DNA of 64,000 bases from JACVRN01 sp963715565 (GTDB lineage: Bacteria > Acidobacteriota > Blastocatellia > Pyrinomonadales > Pyrinomonadaceae): positions 5,766,001 through 5,830,000 of the forward strand of contig OY970256.1 in the NCBI GenBank assembly GCA_963715565.1, read 5' to 3'. This document shows positions 25,151-34,265 of the stretch, in pieces. The first letter of the stretch is position 1, and every line of letters begins with the position of its first letter. The translations under genes and the position numbers were made by a program. The notes beneath the pieces were generated by a model. It was not told the DNA's origin. It ran no database searches and was given only the letters and a program-made list of their open reading frames with translations.

Positions 25151-25250
25151 AAGGGATGAAGGATGAGGGATGAGGGATGAGGAACGAAAGAAGAACTGTT
25201 CATCTTGAATAGCCACGCTTTCATCCCTCATCCCTCCGCCCTCATCCCTT
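25151..25250. repeat. heptamer inverted repeat, family B (copy 1)
   Basis: Arms of GGGATGA units in 7-bp steps (25151-25182) and their inverse (25221-25250) around a 38-base loop. It fills the nuoA-nuoB gap. The whole 100 bases recur with one difference at 38067-38166. Confidence 0.93.
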
Positions 25251-25256
25251 GTTGTT

Positions 25257-25889
25257 ATGGCTGAGCATGAAGAAGGATTTGTGCTGACGACTGTTGATTC
25301 AATTATCAACAGTGTGCGGCGGACTGTGGGCGCGAAGACGATGGACGTGGCCGCGCCCGTGGTGAACTGGGCCAGAAAGAGCGCGCTGTGGCCGATGACG
25401 TTTGGCTTGGCGTGCTGTGCTATCGAGATGATTGCGACGGGCGCGGGCCGCTTCGACATAGACCGTTTCGGCGCAGGCGTCTTTCGCCCCTCTCCCAGGC
25501 AAAGCGATTTGATTATCATCGCGGGCACGGTGACGCTCAAGATGGGGCCCGTCGTGCGCCGCGTGTACGAGCAGATGCCCGAGCCCAAGTGGGCAATTGC
25601 TATGGGCGCGTGCGCTTCGACGGGCGGGCCTTTCGATTCCTACTCGACCATGCAGGGCGTGGACCGCGTCATCCCCGTGGACGTCTACATCCCCGGCTGT
25701 CCACCGCGCCCCGAAGCTTTGCTTTACGGTTTGATGCGCTTGCAGGACATCATCATGCGCGAACACCCATCGGCCTACATCTTTGAATCAGACGGAACCG
25801 TGCACCGCCAGCGCCAGCTAGAAGGCGACGAAGACATCTCGGAAATCGCGCCGCTTGATAAGGAAGCTGAAGAGGCAATAAAAGCCTAA
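25257..25889 (+). CDS. nuoB: NADH-quinone oxidoreductase subunit B
   Basis: 210 residues. NuoB holds the terminal 4Fe-4S cluster N2 that passes electrons to quinone. The ligands are visible: GLACCAIEM (C53, C54), MGACASTGG and VYIPGCPPRPEALLYGL. The C-terminal 40 residues are acidic and family-variable. nuoC does not follow: the operon is broken here and resumes about 11 kb later. A family F hairpin lies right after the stop. Confidence 0.95.
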   Translation: MAEHEEGFVLTTVDSIINSVRRTVGAKTMDVAAPVVNWARKSALWPMTFGLACCAIEMIATGAGRFDIDRFGAGVFRPSPRQSDLIIIAGTVTLKMGPVVRRVYEQMPEPKWAIAMGACASTGGPFDSYSTMQGVDRVIPVDVYIPGCPPRPEALLYGLMRLQDIIMREHPSAYIFESDGTVHRQRQLEGDEDISEIAPLDKEAEEAIKA

Positions 25890-25890
25890 A

Positions 25891-25973
25891 AGAGCGTAAA
25901 TAGTAAATCGTGAATCGTAAATGGAGGAAAGCCGTTCTTCCATTTACGATTCACGATTTACTATTTACGCTCT
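25891..25973. repeat. heptamer inverted repeat, family F
   Basis: A perfect 35-bp inverted repeat (25891-25925 with 25939-25973) built of 7-bp units such as GCGTAAA, TAGTAAA, TCGTGAA, TCGTAAA. It lies between the convergent nuoB and caspase-like genes, starting 2 bases after the nuoB stop, and could act as a terminator in both directions. Confidence 0.92.
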
Positions 25974-25988
25974 TTCCCCTGTCTTTCT

Positions 25989-27287
25989 TTAAGGCGTCTT
26001 GCGCGTCCACGTAGATTTAAACTTCACGCCTTCGACGTTTTCGCCTTCGCCTTTTATCACGTCACCTTCGAGCGTCGCTTCGATAGTCGAAAATCCACCG
26101 ATGGTGAAGATGAGGAGCGTGCCCGTCTGCTTCCACGTGCCGCCGGTCTCGCGGCCAGTGGGCAGCTTGTAGCGCAGCTTGCCGTCCTTTAGAAACTCTA
26201 TCGTGTATTCGCCCTCGGGCTTCATCTGCGACCATGTAGTCCCTGCTAGATTGGAACTGGCGCTCGGGGCTGGGTCGCCGCTCGCTCCTTCGCCTATGGC
26301 AACGGGCTGCGGCTGGGTTAGGTCGCGTGCCGCTGCTGCTTTCGGGTCGGCGACCGCGATGACAAGCTCGTCCGCCTTGTAGCCTTCGACGACGGCGAAG
26401 GGGCGCTGGTCTTTGCCCGGCCCCAAATCAAGCAGCACGCGCTTGGGCACGCGCTCCTGTAAATATTTGACGAGTCCCGCGAGCGTTACCTCTCCGCGCT
26501 CGTTGGCCGCGCGGCCCTTGAGAGCTTCGACCAGCTCGTAAGTAAAATAGCCCTGCTTGCGTTCCTTGTATTCATAAGCGCGCGCGCCCACCGCCGTCGC
26601 GTACAGAGTAGCGAACGCCGTCACCTCTCGATTGCGAACATCAAAATTAAAGCCGCGCGTGTAGGCTTGTGAAAGCGGGTTGTCTGCGTTGGCGCGTCCA
26701 ACGGGATCGTTGCGGCACGCGTCCAGAATCATCAAGACCTGCCCGACGCCAGTCTTCTGTATGCGATCCTTGACCTGCTTGACGTTGATGGCCGTCTGCT
26801 CAAGCAGCTCTACGTCGTTGCTGACCTGTGCATCCGACGGCAACAGAAAAGCCTGCCCGCTACGCTCTATGCCGTGGCCCGCGAACGAAATGAGCAGGAG
26901 CCCGTCCTTCGGCAAGACAGCCGAAAGATTCGAGAGCCGCCGGAGGATATTACCGCGCGTCGGCTGCCGCTCGGGCGGCTGGTCCGAAGCGAGCAGCGTC
27001 ACCTGCTCTGCGGGAAACCCTGCGTACTGCACAAGCGCGTTCGCTAAGGTCTTGGCATCGTTGACCGACCCGCCGAGCGTCGTGATCTGCGTGTCGTCAT
27101 AGCGGTCAACGCCAATCACAATCGCAAACCGCTTGGCCTTGTTCGGCAACTGCTTAATATTGCCGGAAGGGTTGATGCCTATGCCTCGCTCGCCGGGTTG
27201 CGCGCTGGCCGGCATCACAAAGAGAGCTACAAGCAGGATTGCAAAGAGGAGCATCGAGGATCGAGGGACGAAGGATGCTTTTATCAT
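25989..27287 (-). CDS. exported caspase-like (peptidase C14) protein
   Basis: 432 residues, start supported by GGAGG 7 bases ahead. A signal peptide (hydrophobic 12-28, ending ASAQ) precedes a caspase-like domain: KRFAIVIGVDRYDD, then LLLISFAGHGIE with the catalytic His (about 138) and QVLMILDACRNDP with the catalytic Cys (about 191). Both dyad residues are present, so activity is plausible. A C-terminal domain of about 90 residues, with SNLAGTTWSQMKPEGEYTIEFLKDGKLRY, resembles small beta-barrel modules of unknown role. Location is likely periplasmic. No partner gene is evident. Confidence 0.85.
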   Translation of the reverse strand: MIKASFVPRSSMLLFAILLVALFVMPASAQPGERGIGINPSGNIKQLPNKAKRFAIVIGVDRYDDTQITTLGGSVNDAKTLANALVQYAGFPAEQVTLLASDQPPERQPTRGNILRRLSNLSAVLPKDGLLLISFAGHGIERSGQAFLLPSDAQVSNDVELLEQTAINVKQVKDRIQKTGVGQVLMILDACRNDPVGRANADNPLSQAYTRGFNFDVRNREVTAFATLYATAVGARAYEYKERKQGYFTYELVEALKGRAANERGEVTLAGLVKYLQERVPKRVLLDLGPGKDQRPFAVVEGYKADELVIAVADPKAAAARDLTQPQPVAIGEGASGDPAPSASSNLAGTTWSQMKPEGEYTIEFLKDGKLRYKLPTGRETGGTWKQTGTLLIFTIGGFSTIEATLEGDVIKGEGENVEGVKFKSTWTRKTP

Positions 27288-27592
27288 TAAATACCTCCGG
27301 TTAATTCAAAAAGGCTTTACCGCACGGGTCGCTTAATAAAATGTGGGTCGTGACAAAGCTACTTCTTCCAGGTGTCACGATAACGGCGAGACGGCCAACC
27401 TCTGAAGCATTTGCCTAACAGCTTTACAAAAACCGCAACGGTCCGGGGAGCAGGATTATTCTACAGCACTTCGCGCGCCGCGTCCTATAGCCCAACGAGG
27501 TGACGCGTGTCGTTCAAAGCTTGGACGTGAAAAGCCGTCCTTGCTTGGACAAGAACATGAATGAGGCTAAATGAGAGCAGGATTAATTTACG
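27288..27592. other. intergenic stretch without a supported gene
   Basis: About 300 bases between two minus-strand genes. Apart from the ribosome site of the caspase-like gene I see no hairpin, repeat or open frame worth naming. Confidence 0.4.
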
Positions 27593-29767
27593 CTAGGCGG
27601 CAAGAAGAATCACTTTAACTTCCCGGTCAAAAATCCAATCTTCGTCATGGAGCGGCGCTTCCCTCAAAATAAACTGGCGGCGCAACTCTTGAGTAAGCTC
27701 ATGCGACTGAAACAAGGGCTCCGTTGCTAAGCTGTTGTAGGCTGCGCTGGCACGTTGCAAGTCATCCTGAGCGCCGAACGCATGAATACGAAAGACATTA
27801 GCTGGCGCTTGCAGTACCGACGATTTGATCTCTTCCAACATTTGGCCTGCCTTCTTAAATTCGTGACCTCGCAACCATGCTACAGCCAGCGCACTACGGA
27901 AGTATTCTTTATTGAAAGACCAAGGATTATTCTGCACGCCTTCATTGAATATCCCTATAGCCTCGCTTACCTTACCGGTACGAAGCAGAATCATTCCGCG
28001 AATATGATAGCCAATCCAATCTTGTAGAGTTACTGGATTTTTATCTGGCAAAGACTCAAGGGCCTCGTCATAGCGACCCAAAGCCGCAAGAACACAACTG
28101 CATCCGTTTTTAGCAATAGCGTTATCAGAATGTCCAACAATAACCTCATTGTAGGCAGTGAGTGCTTTTTCAAGTAATCCCATTGCCTTGAGCACCTCGG
28201 CGCGACCGTTCTTAGCGACAACATCTTCAGGATAATCTGAGATGACTTCATCGTACGCCGCTAAGGCTTCATCGAGCCTGCCCTGCGCTTTGAGCACCCC
28301 GGCTCGTCCCTTCTTGGCAAAGACATCTTCAGGATAATCTGAGATGACTTCATCGTACGCCGCTAAGGCTTCATCGAGCCTGCTCTGTGCTTTGAGCACC
28401 TCGGCACGACCATTCTTGGCAAAGACATCTTCAGGATAATCTGAGATGACTTCATCGTACACCGCTAAGGCTTCATCGAGCCTGCCCTGCGCTTTGAGCA
28501 CCTCGGCACGACCGTTCTTAGCGACAACATCTTCAGGATAATCTGAGATGACTTCATCGTACGCCGCTAAGGCTTCATCGAGCCTGCTCTGTGCTTTGAG
28601 CACCTCGGCTCGTCCCTTCTTGGCGATCACTCCAGCACTAAAAGCGTCTGCCTGATGATAAGCTTCTAAAGCATCATCTAGTCGCTCCATATTTAAAAGC
28701 GCATCTCCATATTGTGCCCATGACCAAGCATCATCAGGCGCTATGTAAATGGCTCGGTCGGTCAATTCTAACTGAAGAGAAGACATTCCCAGTTCTTTTG
28801 CCTTGATAGCCAGATCGCATAAAGATTTGGCAGCATGTACAGGCTCACCGTTGCTTAGTTGATAGCCGACGAGTTCATTTACCAATTCACGAGCGCGATC
28901 TAAATCACGGCGTTGTATGGTCTCTTCGATAATCGCCTTTTTCTTGTTGACTTCTTTCAGAATAGCTGCGCGGTCTATTCCGACGCGCCGTCCGTGTCTT
29001 CTCCTCGGCGAGCTTTCCGTCTCAAACTCTTCTTCAATTTCATGCACGACCTTGGGCGCTTCAGTCTGTTGCAGGAAAGGGCTTACCCATTGCTGTAGGG
29101 CTTGCCGGTGATTATGAGCCTGCCTGATGGACTTATTGAGGCGGGCGTTCAGGAGAAACGTGGCGATTGTGCTTTGAGTTTCGCGCGTGAGGACGAGGGC
29201 GCGGAAAAGCCCTTGGCGGACGGCTAGGTACTGGAATTCGGCTTGTCGGTCGTAGCCGCCGAAGATTTTTGTGGGGATGGCGTCCCACGCCTGGCTGACT
29301 TCGGAGATTAAAGACTGGCGCTGCTCAAATCGGTGGAGCAGGGCAAGGGTGTTTGATAAAGGCGCTCCGTCGCAGAGATTCAGGGCTCCGGGCAAATCCG
29401 CATCTTCGGGAAGCGGGCGCGCGTAGAGAATGTTTTCCAGTCGCTCCACGACTCGGCTATCGGCCAGCAATTCATCAAGTCCCTCTAAGGCTTCCTTTCT
29501 GATATCATCGGGAAGCTCCGAGTCGAGGGAGATGAGGGTCAGGTCAAGCGTCAGGTTACAATCGCACTCAAGCTTGAGTTCCTGTTGAATTGATTCGAGG
29601 TCTGTGTTCTCGATAATTCGAAGGTCTTGCGTCTCGCCGAGAAGGTAAGGCAAATCTGACTGGCGTCTGAAGACAAGCTGAGACGGGTCGTCCACGTCGA
29701 ACGACTTTAATGAATTTCCTTCTAATACCAGCGCCCTTCCGGCGCGTCCGGAAATCACCGCGTCCAT
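27593..29767 (-). CDS. TPR protein with unknown N-terminal domain and near-identical repeats
   Basis: 724 residues, cytosolic (no signal or membrane helix). Residues 1-240 form a domain I do not recognise, ending near FLLNARLNKSIRQAHNHR. A linker carries an RRRHGRRVG basic patch. From about 275 on there are TPR motifs; five consecutive 34-residue units (AKNGRAEVLKAQGRLDEALA type) are nearly identical and match a 102-bp DNA repeat. The start overlaps the zinc-ribbon gene's stop by one base, so the two are translated as a pair. Function unknown; a scaffold for partners is a guess. Confidence 0.75.
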   Translation of the reverse strand: MDAVISGRAGRALVLEGNSLKSFDVDDPSQLVFRRQSDLPYLLGETQDLRIIENTDLESIQQELKLECDCNLTLDLTLISLDSELPDDIRKEALEGLDELLADSRVVERLENILYARPLPEDADLPGALNLCDGAPLSNTLALLHRFEQRQSLISEVSQAWDAIPTKIFGGYDRQAEFQYLAVRQGLFRALVLTRETQSTIATFLLNARLNKSIRQAHNHRQALQQWVSPFLQQTEAPKVVHEIEEEFETESSPRRRHGRRVGIDRAAILKEVNKKKAIIEETIQRRDLDRARELVNELVGYQLSNGEPVHAAKSLCDLAIKAKELGMSSLQLELTDRAIYIAPDDAWSWAQYGDALLNMERLDDALEAYHQADAFSAGVIAKKGRAEVLKAQSRLDEALAAYDEVISDYPEDVVAKNGRAEVLKAQGRLDEALAVYDEVISDYPEDVFAKNGRAEVLKAQSRLDEALAAYDEVISDYPEDVFAKKGRAGVLKAQGRLDEALAAYDEVISDYPEDVVAKNGRAEVLKAMGLLEKALTAYNEVIVGHSDNAIAKNGCSCVLAALGRYDEALESLPDKNPVTLQDWIGYHIRGMILLRTGKVSEAIGIFNEGVQNNPWSFNKEYFRSALAVAWLRGHEFKKAGQMLEEIKSSVLQAPANVFRIHAFGAQDDLQRASAAYNSLATEPLFQSHELTQELRRQFILREAPLHDEDWIFDREVKVILLAA
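28188..28697. repeat. five 102-bp tandem repeats inside the TPR gene
   Basis: Unit starts fall at 28188, 28290, 28392, 28494 and 28596, exactly 102 bases apart; the first four units are nearly identical and the last one diverges after the first 30 bases. Each unit codes one 34-residue TPR, so copy number can change in frame. Confidence 0.9.
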
Positions 29768-30621
29768 CAGCTTACCTTTACGTGATGCTTGGCGAGTTTG
29801 GCCTTAATGGCTTTAATAATCGTTGTGCGATGGCGGGGGATAGGGCCGGTGACGACGACTCGCTCCATTGTGAGAACGGTCATTGGCCCCCAAATATGCA
29901 CCTCGACAAATTGGTCGTCTTCCGATGTTGCTCCTTGCCGTAACAGTAGGCTGGAGTATTTATCAGAACTAGTGGCGGAGTCAATCTTTCCGGAGAGCTT
30001 AGCGACGCAGAGCTTGGCCCTCTCATCCCATGCAGCGCGGTATCCCTTAGGCAGATTAGGGGTTCTGGATATTTTAATTCCGCGACGCTCCATGAACAGC
30101 GCGAAATTCTCCTCGAACACAGAAGCGCGATGAGCGATCATCTCCTCGCGCAAGACTATCGAGCAGGGACCGTAATTAAAGAGGCCGATACCATCCAACG
30201 AGAGTGCCGCGAATCTCATATCTTTCTTGTAGCCGGGGAACAGCGCTGTGTCGGCTAACTCGCGCACAACATCCCACTGATCTCCCTCTGGTAGTCTCAC
30301 CCCCGCTTCAGTCAATTCATAATAAGTGCTGTAGAGTTGCTTGGTACTCGACGCCAGCCGTAGGAGTTCACTCTCAGAACGTGCAATGACGGCTTGCGCA
30401 CTGGCGACGGTGTTCTCAAAATCCTGCACAGCACCGTCGGCCTTACGTGATACAGCATCTCTCTTTGCTGACTGGTAACGGCGCTCCAGCGCAGCACGCT
30501 CGGCGGAATCCGTCGCTGCGATAACATTCCAAAAGTAACCCGGCCTCCCGCAGTGTGGACAACGCTCAGCAGGTTGCTGAACATCATGACCACAATAAGG
30601 ACAAGGAATGGAGATGAACAT
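29767..30621 (-). CDS. zinc-ribbon protein of unknown function
   Basis: 284 residues. The N-terminus has a double C-x2-C zinc ribbon (CPYCGHD...CPHCGRPG, residues 8-26). A helical stretch with SAERAALERRYQSAKRD and ENTVASAQAVIARSESELLRL follows, likely a coiled coil. The C-terminal half is a mixed alpha/beta domain with FAALSLDGIGLFNYGP, ending VEVHIWGPMTVLTMERVVVTG and a Lys-rich tail. No family recognised. It is the first gene of a two-gene unit with the TPR protein, and the ribosome site is weak. Confidence 0.7.
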   Translation of the reverse strand: MFISIPCPYCGHDVQQPAERCPHCGRPGYFWNVIAATDSAERAALERRYQSAKRDAVSRKADGAVQDFENTVASAQAVIARSESELLRLASSTKQLYSTYYELTEAGVRLPEGDQWDVVRELADTALFPGYKKDMRFAALSLDGIGLFNYGPCSIVLREEMIAHRASVFEENFALFMERRGIKISRTPNLPKGYRAAWDERAKLCVAKLSGKIDSATSSDKYSSLLLRQGATSEDDQFVEVHIWGPMTVLTMERVVVTGPIPRHRTTIIKAIKAKLAKHHVKVS

Positions 30622-30633
30622 TTTATTGAGAAT

Positions 30634-31263
30634 CTACACTCCCGTGAGATGACGTGTATCGTTGACTGTGAGCACCCGGACGAAGCCGTCAGAGCGAAGC
30701 TCTATGCGTGTAATACCACAATTCGTGGTGGCAATCCAGACTGGCCGCAATTCGGGAGCGTCGAGCGCGCCCATCAGGTGAAGCGTGAGAATGCAGATGG
30801 TTCCCGTGTGGGAAAAGATACTGATGCGCCCGCCCCTGTGCTTGGCTATCACGCGGTCCAGTTTGTCCATGGCGCGCTCCAGCATCTGGCGATAGCTCTC
30901 GCCGCCGAGGAGGATGTGCTCGAAGTCGCGGCGTATGAGGGCGGCGTATTGTTCCGGGTGCAAGGCCGCTGCTTCCTCGAAGGTCAGACCTTCCATCACG
31001 CCGACGCTGCGTTCGCGAAAGGCCGTCGTGCGCTCTATCTCCAAGCCTGTCAGATGAGCAAGCGGTTTCGCCGTCTCGACAGCGCGCAGGAGGTCGGAAG
31101 AGTAGATGGCCGTAATTTTCTCGCGGGCCAGTGCGTGCGCCGCTGCTTCCGCTTGACGACGACCGCGCGCAGAGAGCGGCGTCGGCGTGTGACCGCCAAA
31201 GCGCCCCTCGGCGTTGCCCTCGGACTGGCCGTGCCGTACGAGCAGGATGCGCGTCGTGTCCAT
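30634..31263 (-). CDS. histidine phosphatase family protein
   Basis: 209 residues from the ATG at 31263; longer frames run into a repeat. The opening RILLVRHGQSEGNAEGRFGG is the RHG phosphohistidine motif of the phosphoglycerate-mutase-like superfamily, and the later SIFSHTGTICILTL supplies the second His. A YSSDLLRAVETAKPLA segment carries the usual Arg. Members act on sugar phosphates, cobalamin precursors or alpha-ribazole phosphate; the substrate cannot be told here. It lies downstream of prfA across a heptamer repeat. Confidence 0.88.
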   Translation of the reverse strand: MDTTRILLVRHGQSEGNAEGRFGGHTPTPLSARGRRQAEAAAHALAREKITAIYSSDLLRAVETAKPLAHLTGLEIERTTAFRERSVGVMEGLTFEEAAALHPEQYAALIRRDFEHILLGGESYRQMLERAMDKLDRVIAKHRGGRISIFSHTGTICILTLHLMGALDAPELRPVWIATTNCGITRIELRSDGFVRVLTVNDTRHLTGV

Positions 31264-31267
31264 AAAG

Positions 31268-31347
31268 CAATGACAAGTGACAAGTGACAAGTGACGAGCA
31301 AGAACAAGCTGTTTTAGCTTGTCACTCGTCACTTGTCACTTGTCACT
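31268..31347. repeat. heptamer inverted repeat, family G
   Basis: Tandem ACAAGTG units (from about 31270) and their inverse at the right end, with an inner ACAAGCT/AGCTTGT stem. It fills the gap between the prfA stop at 31352 and the phosphatase start at 31263. Confidence 0.9.
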
Positions 31348-31351
31348 GTTT

Positions 31352-32428
31352 TTAAGCTGCGACCGTTTCGCTTTTCAGCTTCTCGGCCTGATAGTGTGTG
31401 ATGAGAGCCTGTAGAATCTCGTCGAGTGCGCCTTGCATCACGAGGTCTAGTTGATGGATGGTCAGGCCGATGCGGTGGTCGGAGACGCGGTTCTCTTTGA
31501 AGTTGTAGGTGCGAATCTTTTCCGAGCGGTCGCCAGAGCCTACCATCGAGCGACGCTCCGAAGCTAGAGCCTCGTGCTGCTTCTGCTCCTCAAGCTCTTG
31601 CAGGCGGGCGCGCAGGACGCGCATGGCCTTCTCGCGATTCTTGATCTGCGATTTCTCGTCCTGCATGGAGACGACGAGGTTTGTCGGGAGATGCGTGATA
31701 CGCACGGCGGAGTAGGTCGTGTTCACGCTCTGGCCGCCCGGACCCGATGAGCAGAACGTGTCTATGCGTAAATCCTTCTGGTCAATCTTGACGTCGACTT
31801 CTTCGGCTTCAGGCAACACGGCGACCGTGACGGCGGAAGTGTGTATGCGACCGCTCGCTTCTGTTTGAGGAACGCGCTGCACGCGGTGCACGCCCGATTC
31901 GTGTTTGAGCTTTGAGTAGACCTTGTCGCCTTCGATGAGCGCGATGGCTTCTTTAAAGCCGCCGATGCCGGATTCCGAAGCGTCAAGGATTTCCATGCGC
32001 CAGCCCTGCCGCTCGCTGTAGCGCGCGTACATCCTGAGCATCTCGGCGGCAAAGAGCGTCGCCTCGTCGCCGCCCGTCCCGGCGCGAATCTCAAGAATGA
32101 CGTTCTTCTCATCGTTCGGGTCCGTCGGGAGAAGCAGCAGGCGCAACTGTTCTTCGTTCTCGGTGATGCGAGCCGTGAGCGTGTCTATCTCCGCATGCGC
32201 AAGCTCGCGCATCTCCTCGTCGTCGGCGCTGGCCTGCAACTCGCGCGCGCCCGCCAGCTCCTCTTTGAGCGTCTTCCACTCACGGTACTTTCCCACCATC
32301 TCGCCTAAGGCGCGATGCTGTTTGGCCGCCTTGGCATAAGCAGACGGGTCCGAGAAGACCTCGGGCGACGACAGCTCTCGCGTCAAATCCTCGTAGCGTG
32401 CTTCGATCTGTTCCAGTTTCTCTAACAT
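31352..32428 (-). CDS. prfA: peptide chain release factor 1
   Basis: 358 residues, full length. RF1 ends translation at UAA and UAG. The codon-reading PxT motif is present as VPQTEASGRIHTS (PQT about 187-189), and the catalytic GGQ sits in SSGPGGQSVNTTYS (231-233), where the Gln would be methylated by PrmC. The RF2-type SPF motif is absent. prmC is not next to it. A TAG-reading RF1 is consistent with the TAG stops seen in this window. Confidence 0.96.
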   Translation of the reverse strand: MLEKLEQIEARYEDLTRELSSPEVFSDPSAYAKAAKQHRALGEMVGKYREWKTLKEELAGARELQASADDEEMRELAHAEIDTLTARITENEEQLRLLLLPTDPNDEKNVILEIRAGTGGDEATLFAAEMLRMYARYSERQGWRMEILDASESGIGGFKEAIALIEGDKVYSKLKHESGVHRVQRVPQTEASGRIHTSAVTVAVLPEAEEVDVKIDQKDLRIDTFCSSGPGGQSVNTTYSAVRITHLPTNLVVSMQDEKSQIKNREKAMRVLRARLQELEEQKQHEALASERRSMVGSGDRSEKIRTYNFKENRVSDHRIGLTIHQLDLVMQGALDEILQALITHYQAEKLKSETVAA

Positions 32429-32454
32429 AATTTAATCGCTTGCTTCTTTTGAAA

Positions 32455-33021
32455 TTAGCTTGCGCGTTTCCCTCTGAATAGTCGCGCAATCTCCAGCCGA
32501 AAACCGGGCACTACGTCTTCACCGTCGAGCACGTCCGTCTCCGTCAACTTCCTCGGCTCTGCGCCTGCGCGATGAACGACTAGGATGCGCTCTTTCGGAA
32601 TAACTATCCAGACGAGGCGCGTGCCCGCAGCCAGATATTCGTCGACCTTTTCTTCAATCTCCTTGCGAGTGTTGCCGGGCGAAACGACTTCGACCGCAAG
32701 GTCGGGCGCACCGGGCCAGTAGGCTATAGGGATACCTTCAGCCGGAATGCGGTCGTTGACGACGAATGCAAGATCAGGAGCGAGCACAGTGTCCGGATTG
32801 CTCGCGAGCTTGAATCCGGTTTCCGCGCCGAAGGTTTCGCCTAAATCATGTGCTTCAACATAATGGCCGAGGGCAATTGTTAATCTTGCAGTGATTGAGC
32901 CGTGCTCGCTTCCGGGGGGAGACATTTTTCTTAACTCTCCTCTGATGAGGTCGTATAGAAATCCGTCTTCCGGCATCATGAAAAGCTCGTCCGCCGTTAT
33001 ACGTTGAGTTGTGGTGCTCAC
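32455..33021 (-). CDS. Uma2 family (DUF820) restriction-endonuclease-fold protein
   Basis: 188 residues from the GTG at 33021, chosen because GGAGG lies 8 bases ahead; the longer TTG start at 33054 would overlap the upstream gene. Uma2 proteins have a PD-(D/E)xK nuclease fold: LYDLIRGELRKMSPPG near the N-terminus, then VLAPDLAFV and DLAVEVVSPGN, which give the acidic and E-x-V positions. Such genes are often multicopy with unknown biological role. It lies between the DUF1385 gene and prfA. Confidence 0.85.
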   Translation of the reverse strand: MSTTTQRITADELFMMPEDGFLYDLIRGELRKMSPPGSEHGSITARLTIALGHYVEAHDLGETFGAETGFKLASNPDTVLAPDLAFVVNDRIPAEGIPIAYWPGAPDLAVEVVSPGNTRKEIEEKVDEYLAAGTRLVWIVIPKERILVVHRAGAEPRKLTETDVLDGEDVVPGFRLEIARLFRGKRAS

Positions 33022-33050
33022 TTCAAGTACCTCCGCGCTTAAAACCTTTA

Positions 33051-34265
33051 TCAAGCGAGCGGCGCGGCCTCGGCTTCCGGCTGAGGCTCAAGCTTGAGCG
33101 ATTCTTTCAAGGCTTCGATGGCGACTTCCAGTTGTTTGTCGTCGGGCTCTTTGGTCGTGATGTTCTGGAGCCAGACGCCGGGCAGCGTGATCATCTTAAA
33201 AATGAAGCCGCCTTCCTTCTTCGCAGAGAGCCGTATGATTTCGTAAGAGATGCCAGCAACAACGGGGATGAGCGCGATTCTCACGAGCATGTTGTAGAGA
33301 AGCGAGTCGAATTTGATGATGGAGAAAAGCACTATCGAGACGAGCATCACGACCATCAAAAAGCTGGTCCCGCAACGCGGGTGCTGGCGCGGCTGCGGGC
33401 GCGCGTTCTCGACCGTCAAAGGCAGACCAGCTTCCCATGTGAACACGGTCTTGTGCTCCGCGCCGTGATATTCAAAGACGCGCCGTATGTCTTTCAGGAG
33501 CGAGAAGCTGAAGATCATAATCAGAAAGAAAGCCATGCGAATGAGTCCGTCTATCAAATTAAAGGAGACGGACGGGCGCACGGGATGTAGATAGGTTCGC
33601 ACCTGTCCCCAAGCGCGCGTGTACCAGGGAGCATCCGTGGGTTTGTTGGCAGCCGTCGTCGCTGTGCTTGCGTCTGAGCCTGCGTTAGCTGCCGGAGCGG
33701 TTTGCTCTGCGCTTTGTGTCGTGGCAGTGGTCGGCGTTGTGGCCCAACCGGCGGCGTTAAAGAGCGCGTTGGTTAAAAGAAGCGGGGCGACGATAAAGAG
33801 CAGTACGTTGAAGATGAGCGCGAATGCTATGGAGCCTGCGGCGGCTGCCGTTCCGCCCTTCTTCATCTCGTCGCGCGAGCGCCTCTCCGTAGGGATGGGA
33901 ATCAGACCGGGCACAGCGCCAGTGATGCCCGCAAAGTCTCCTTCGCCCTCTATCACCGCAGGCGTCAAAGCGACTTCGACTTCGCGTTCTTCAGCCTCTT
34001 CGGCATCTGCGAAGGCTTCGTTGGCCGAAAAGTTCAGCGCCTTGATGCCTAGACCCATGCTTTGCACGAGGACGGCCCCGCCGCGCAAAATCGGCAGCCG
34101 CAAAAACGGATACTTGTCGCTCCATTTAGGCAGCCGCGCCGCCGTGTGGACGATTGTGCCGTCCTGTTTACGCACGGCGACGGCGTAAGCGCCGGGGGTA
34201 CGCATCATGACGCCTTCGATAACGGCCTGCCCGCCGACAATCAAGTCTCTTTCGTTTGCGCTCAC
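33051..34265 (-). CDS. DUF1385 multi-pass membrane protein
   Basis: 404 residues from a GTG start with GGAAG ahead. The N-terminal LIVGGQAVIEGVMMRTPGAYAVAVR is the DUF1385 signature, followed by LPILRGGAVLVQSM. Membrane helices lie near 150-175 and in the last third, separated by an Ala/Thr-rich low-complexity segment (about 180-215). The EYHGAEHKTVFTWEAG stretch with two His and RQHPRCGTSFLM is conserved in the family. The gene is often found near rpmE and prfA in bacteria, as here; function unknown. Confidence 0.9.
   Translation of the reverse strand: MSANERDLIVGGQAVIEGVMMRTPGAYAVAVRKQDGTIVHTAARLPKWSDKYPFLRLPILRGGAVLVQSMGLGIKALNFSANEAFADAEEAEEREVEVALTPAVIEGEGDFAGITGAVPGLIPIPTERRSRDEMKKGGTAAAAGSIAFALIFNVLLFIVAPLLLTNALFNAAGWATTPTTATTQSAEQTAPAANAGSDASTATTAANKPTDAPWYTRAWGQVRTYLHPVRPSVSFNLIDGLIRMAFFLIMIFSFSLLKDIRRVFEYHGAEHKTVFTWEAGLPLTVENARPQPRQHPRCGTSFLMVVMLVSIVLFSIIKFDSLLYNMLVRIALIPVVAGISYEIIRLSAKKEGGFIFKMITLPGVWLQNITTKEPDDKQLEVAIEALKESLKLEPQPEAEAAPLA

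Noticed and set aside
25989..27287. Caspase-like protein as an effector of the CRISPR locus
   Set aside because: It lies 17 kb away, on the other strand, and carries a signal peptide; nothing links it to the Cmr genes.
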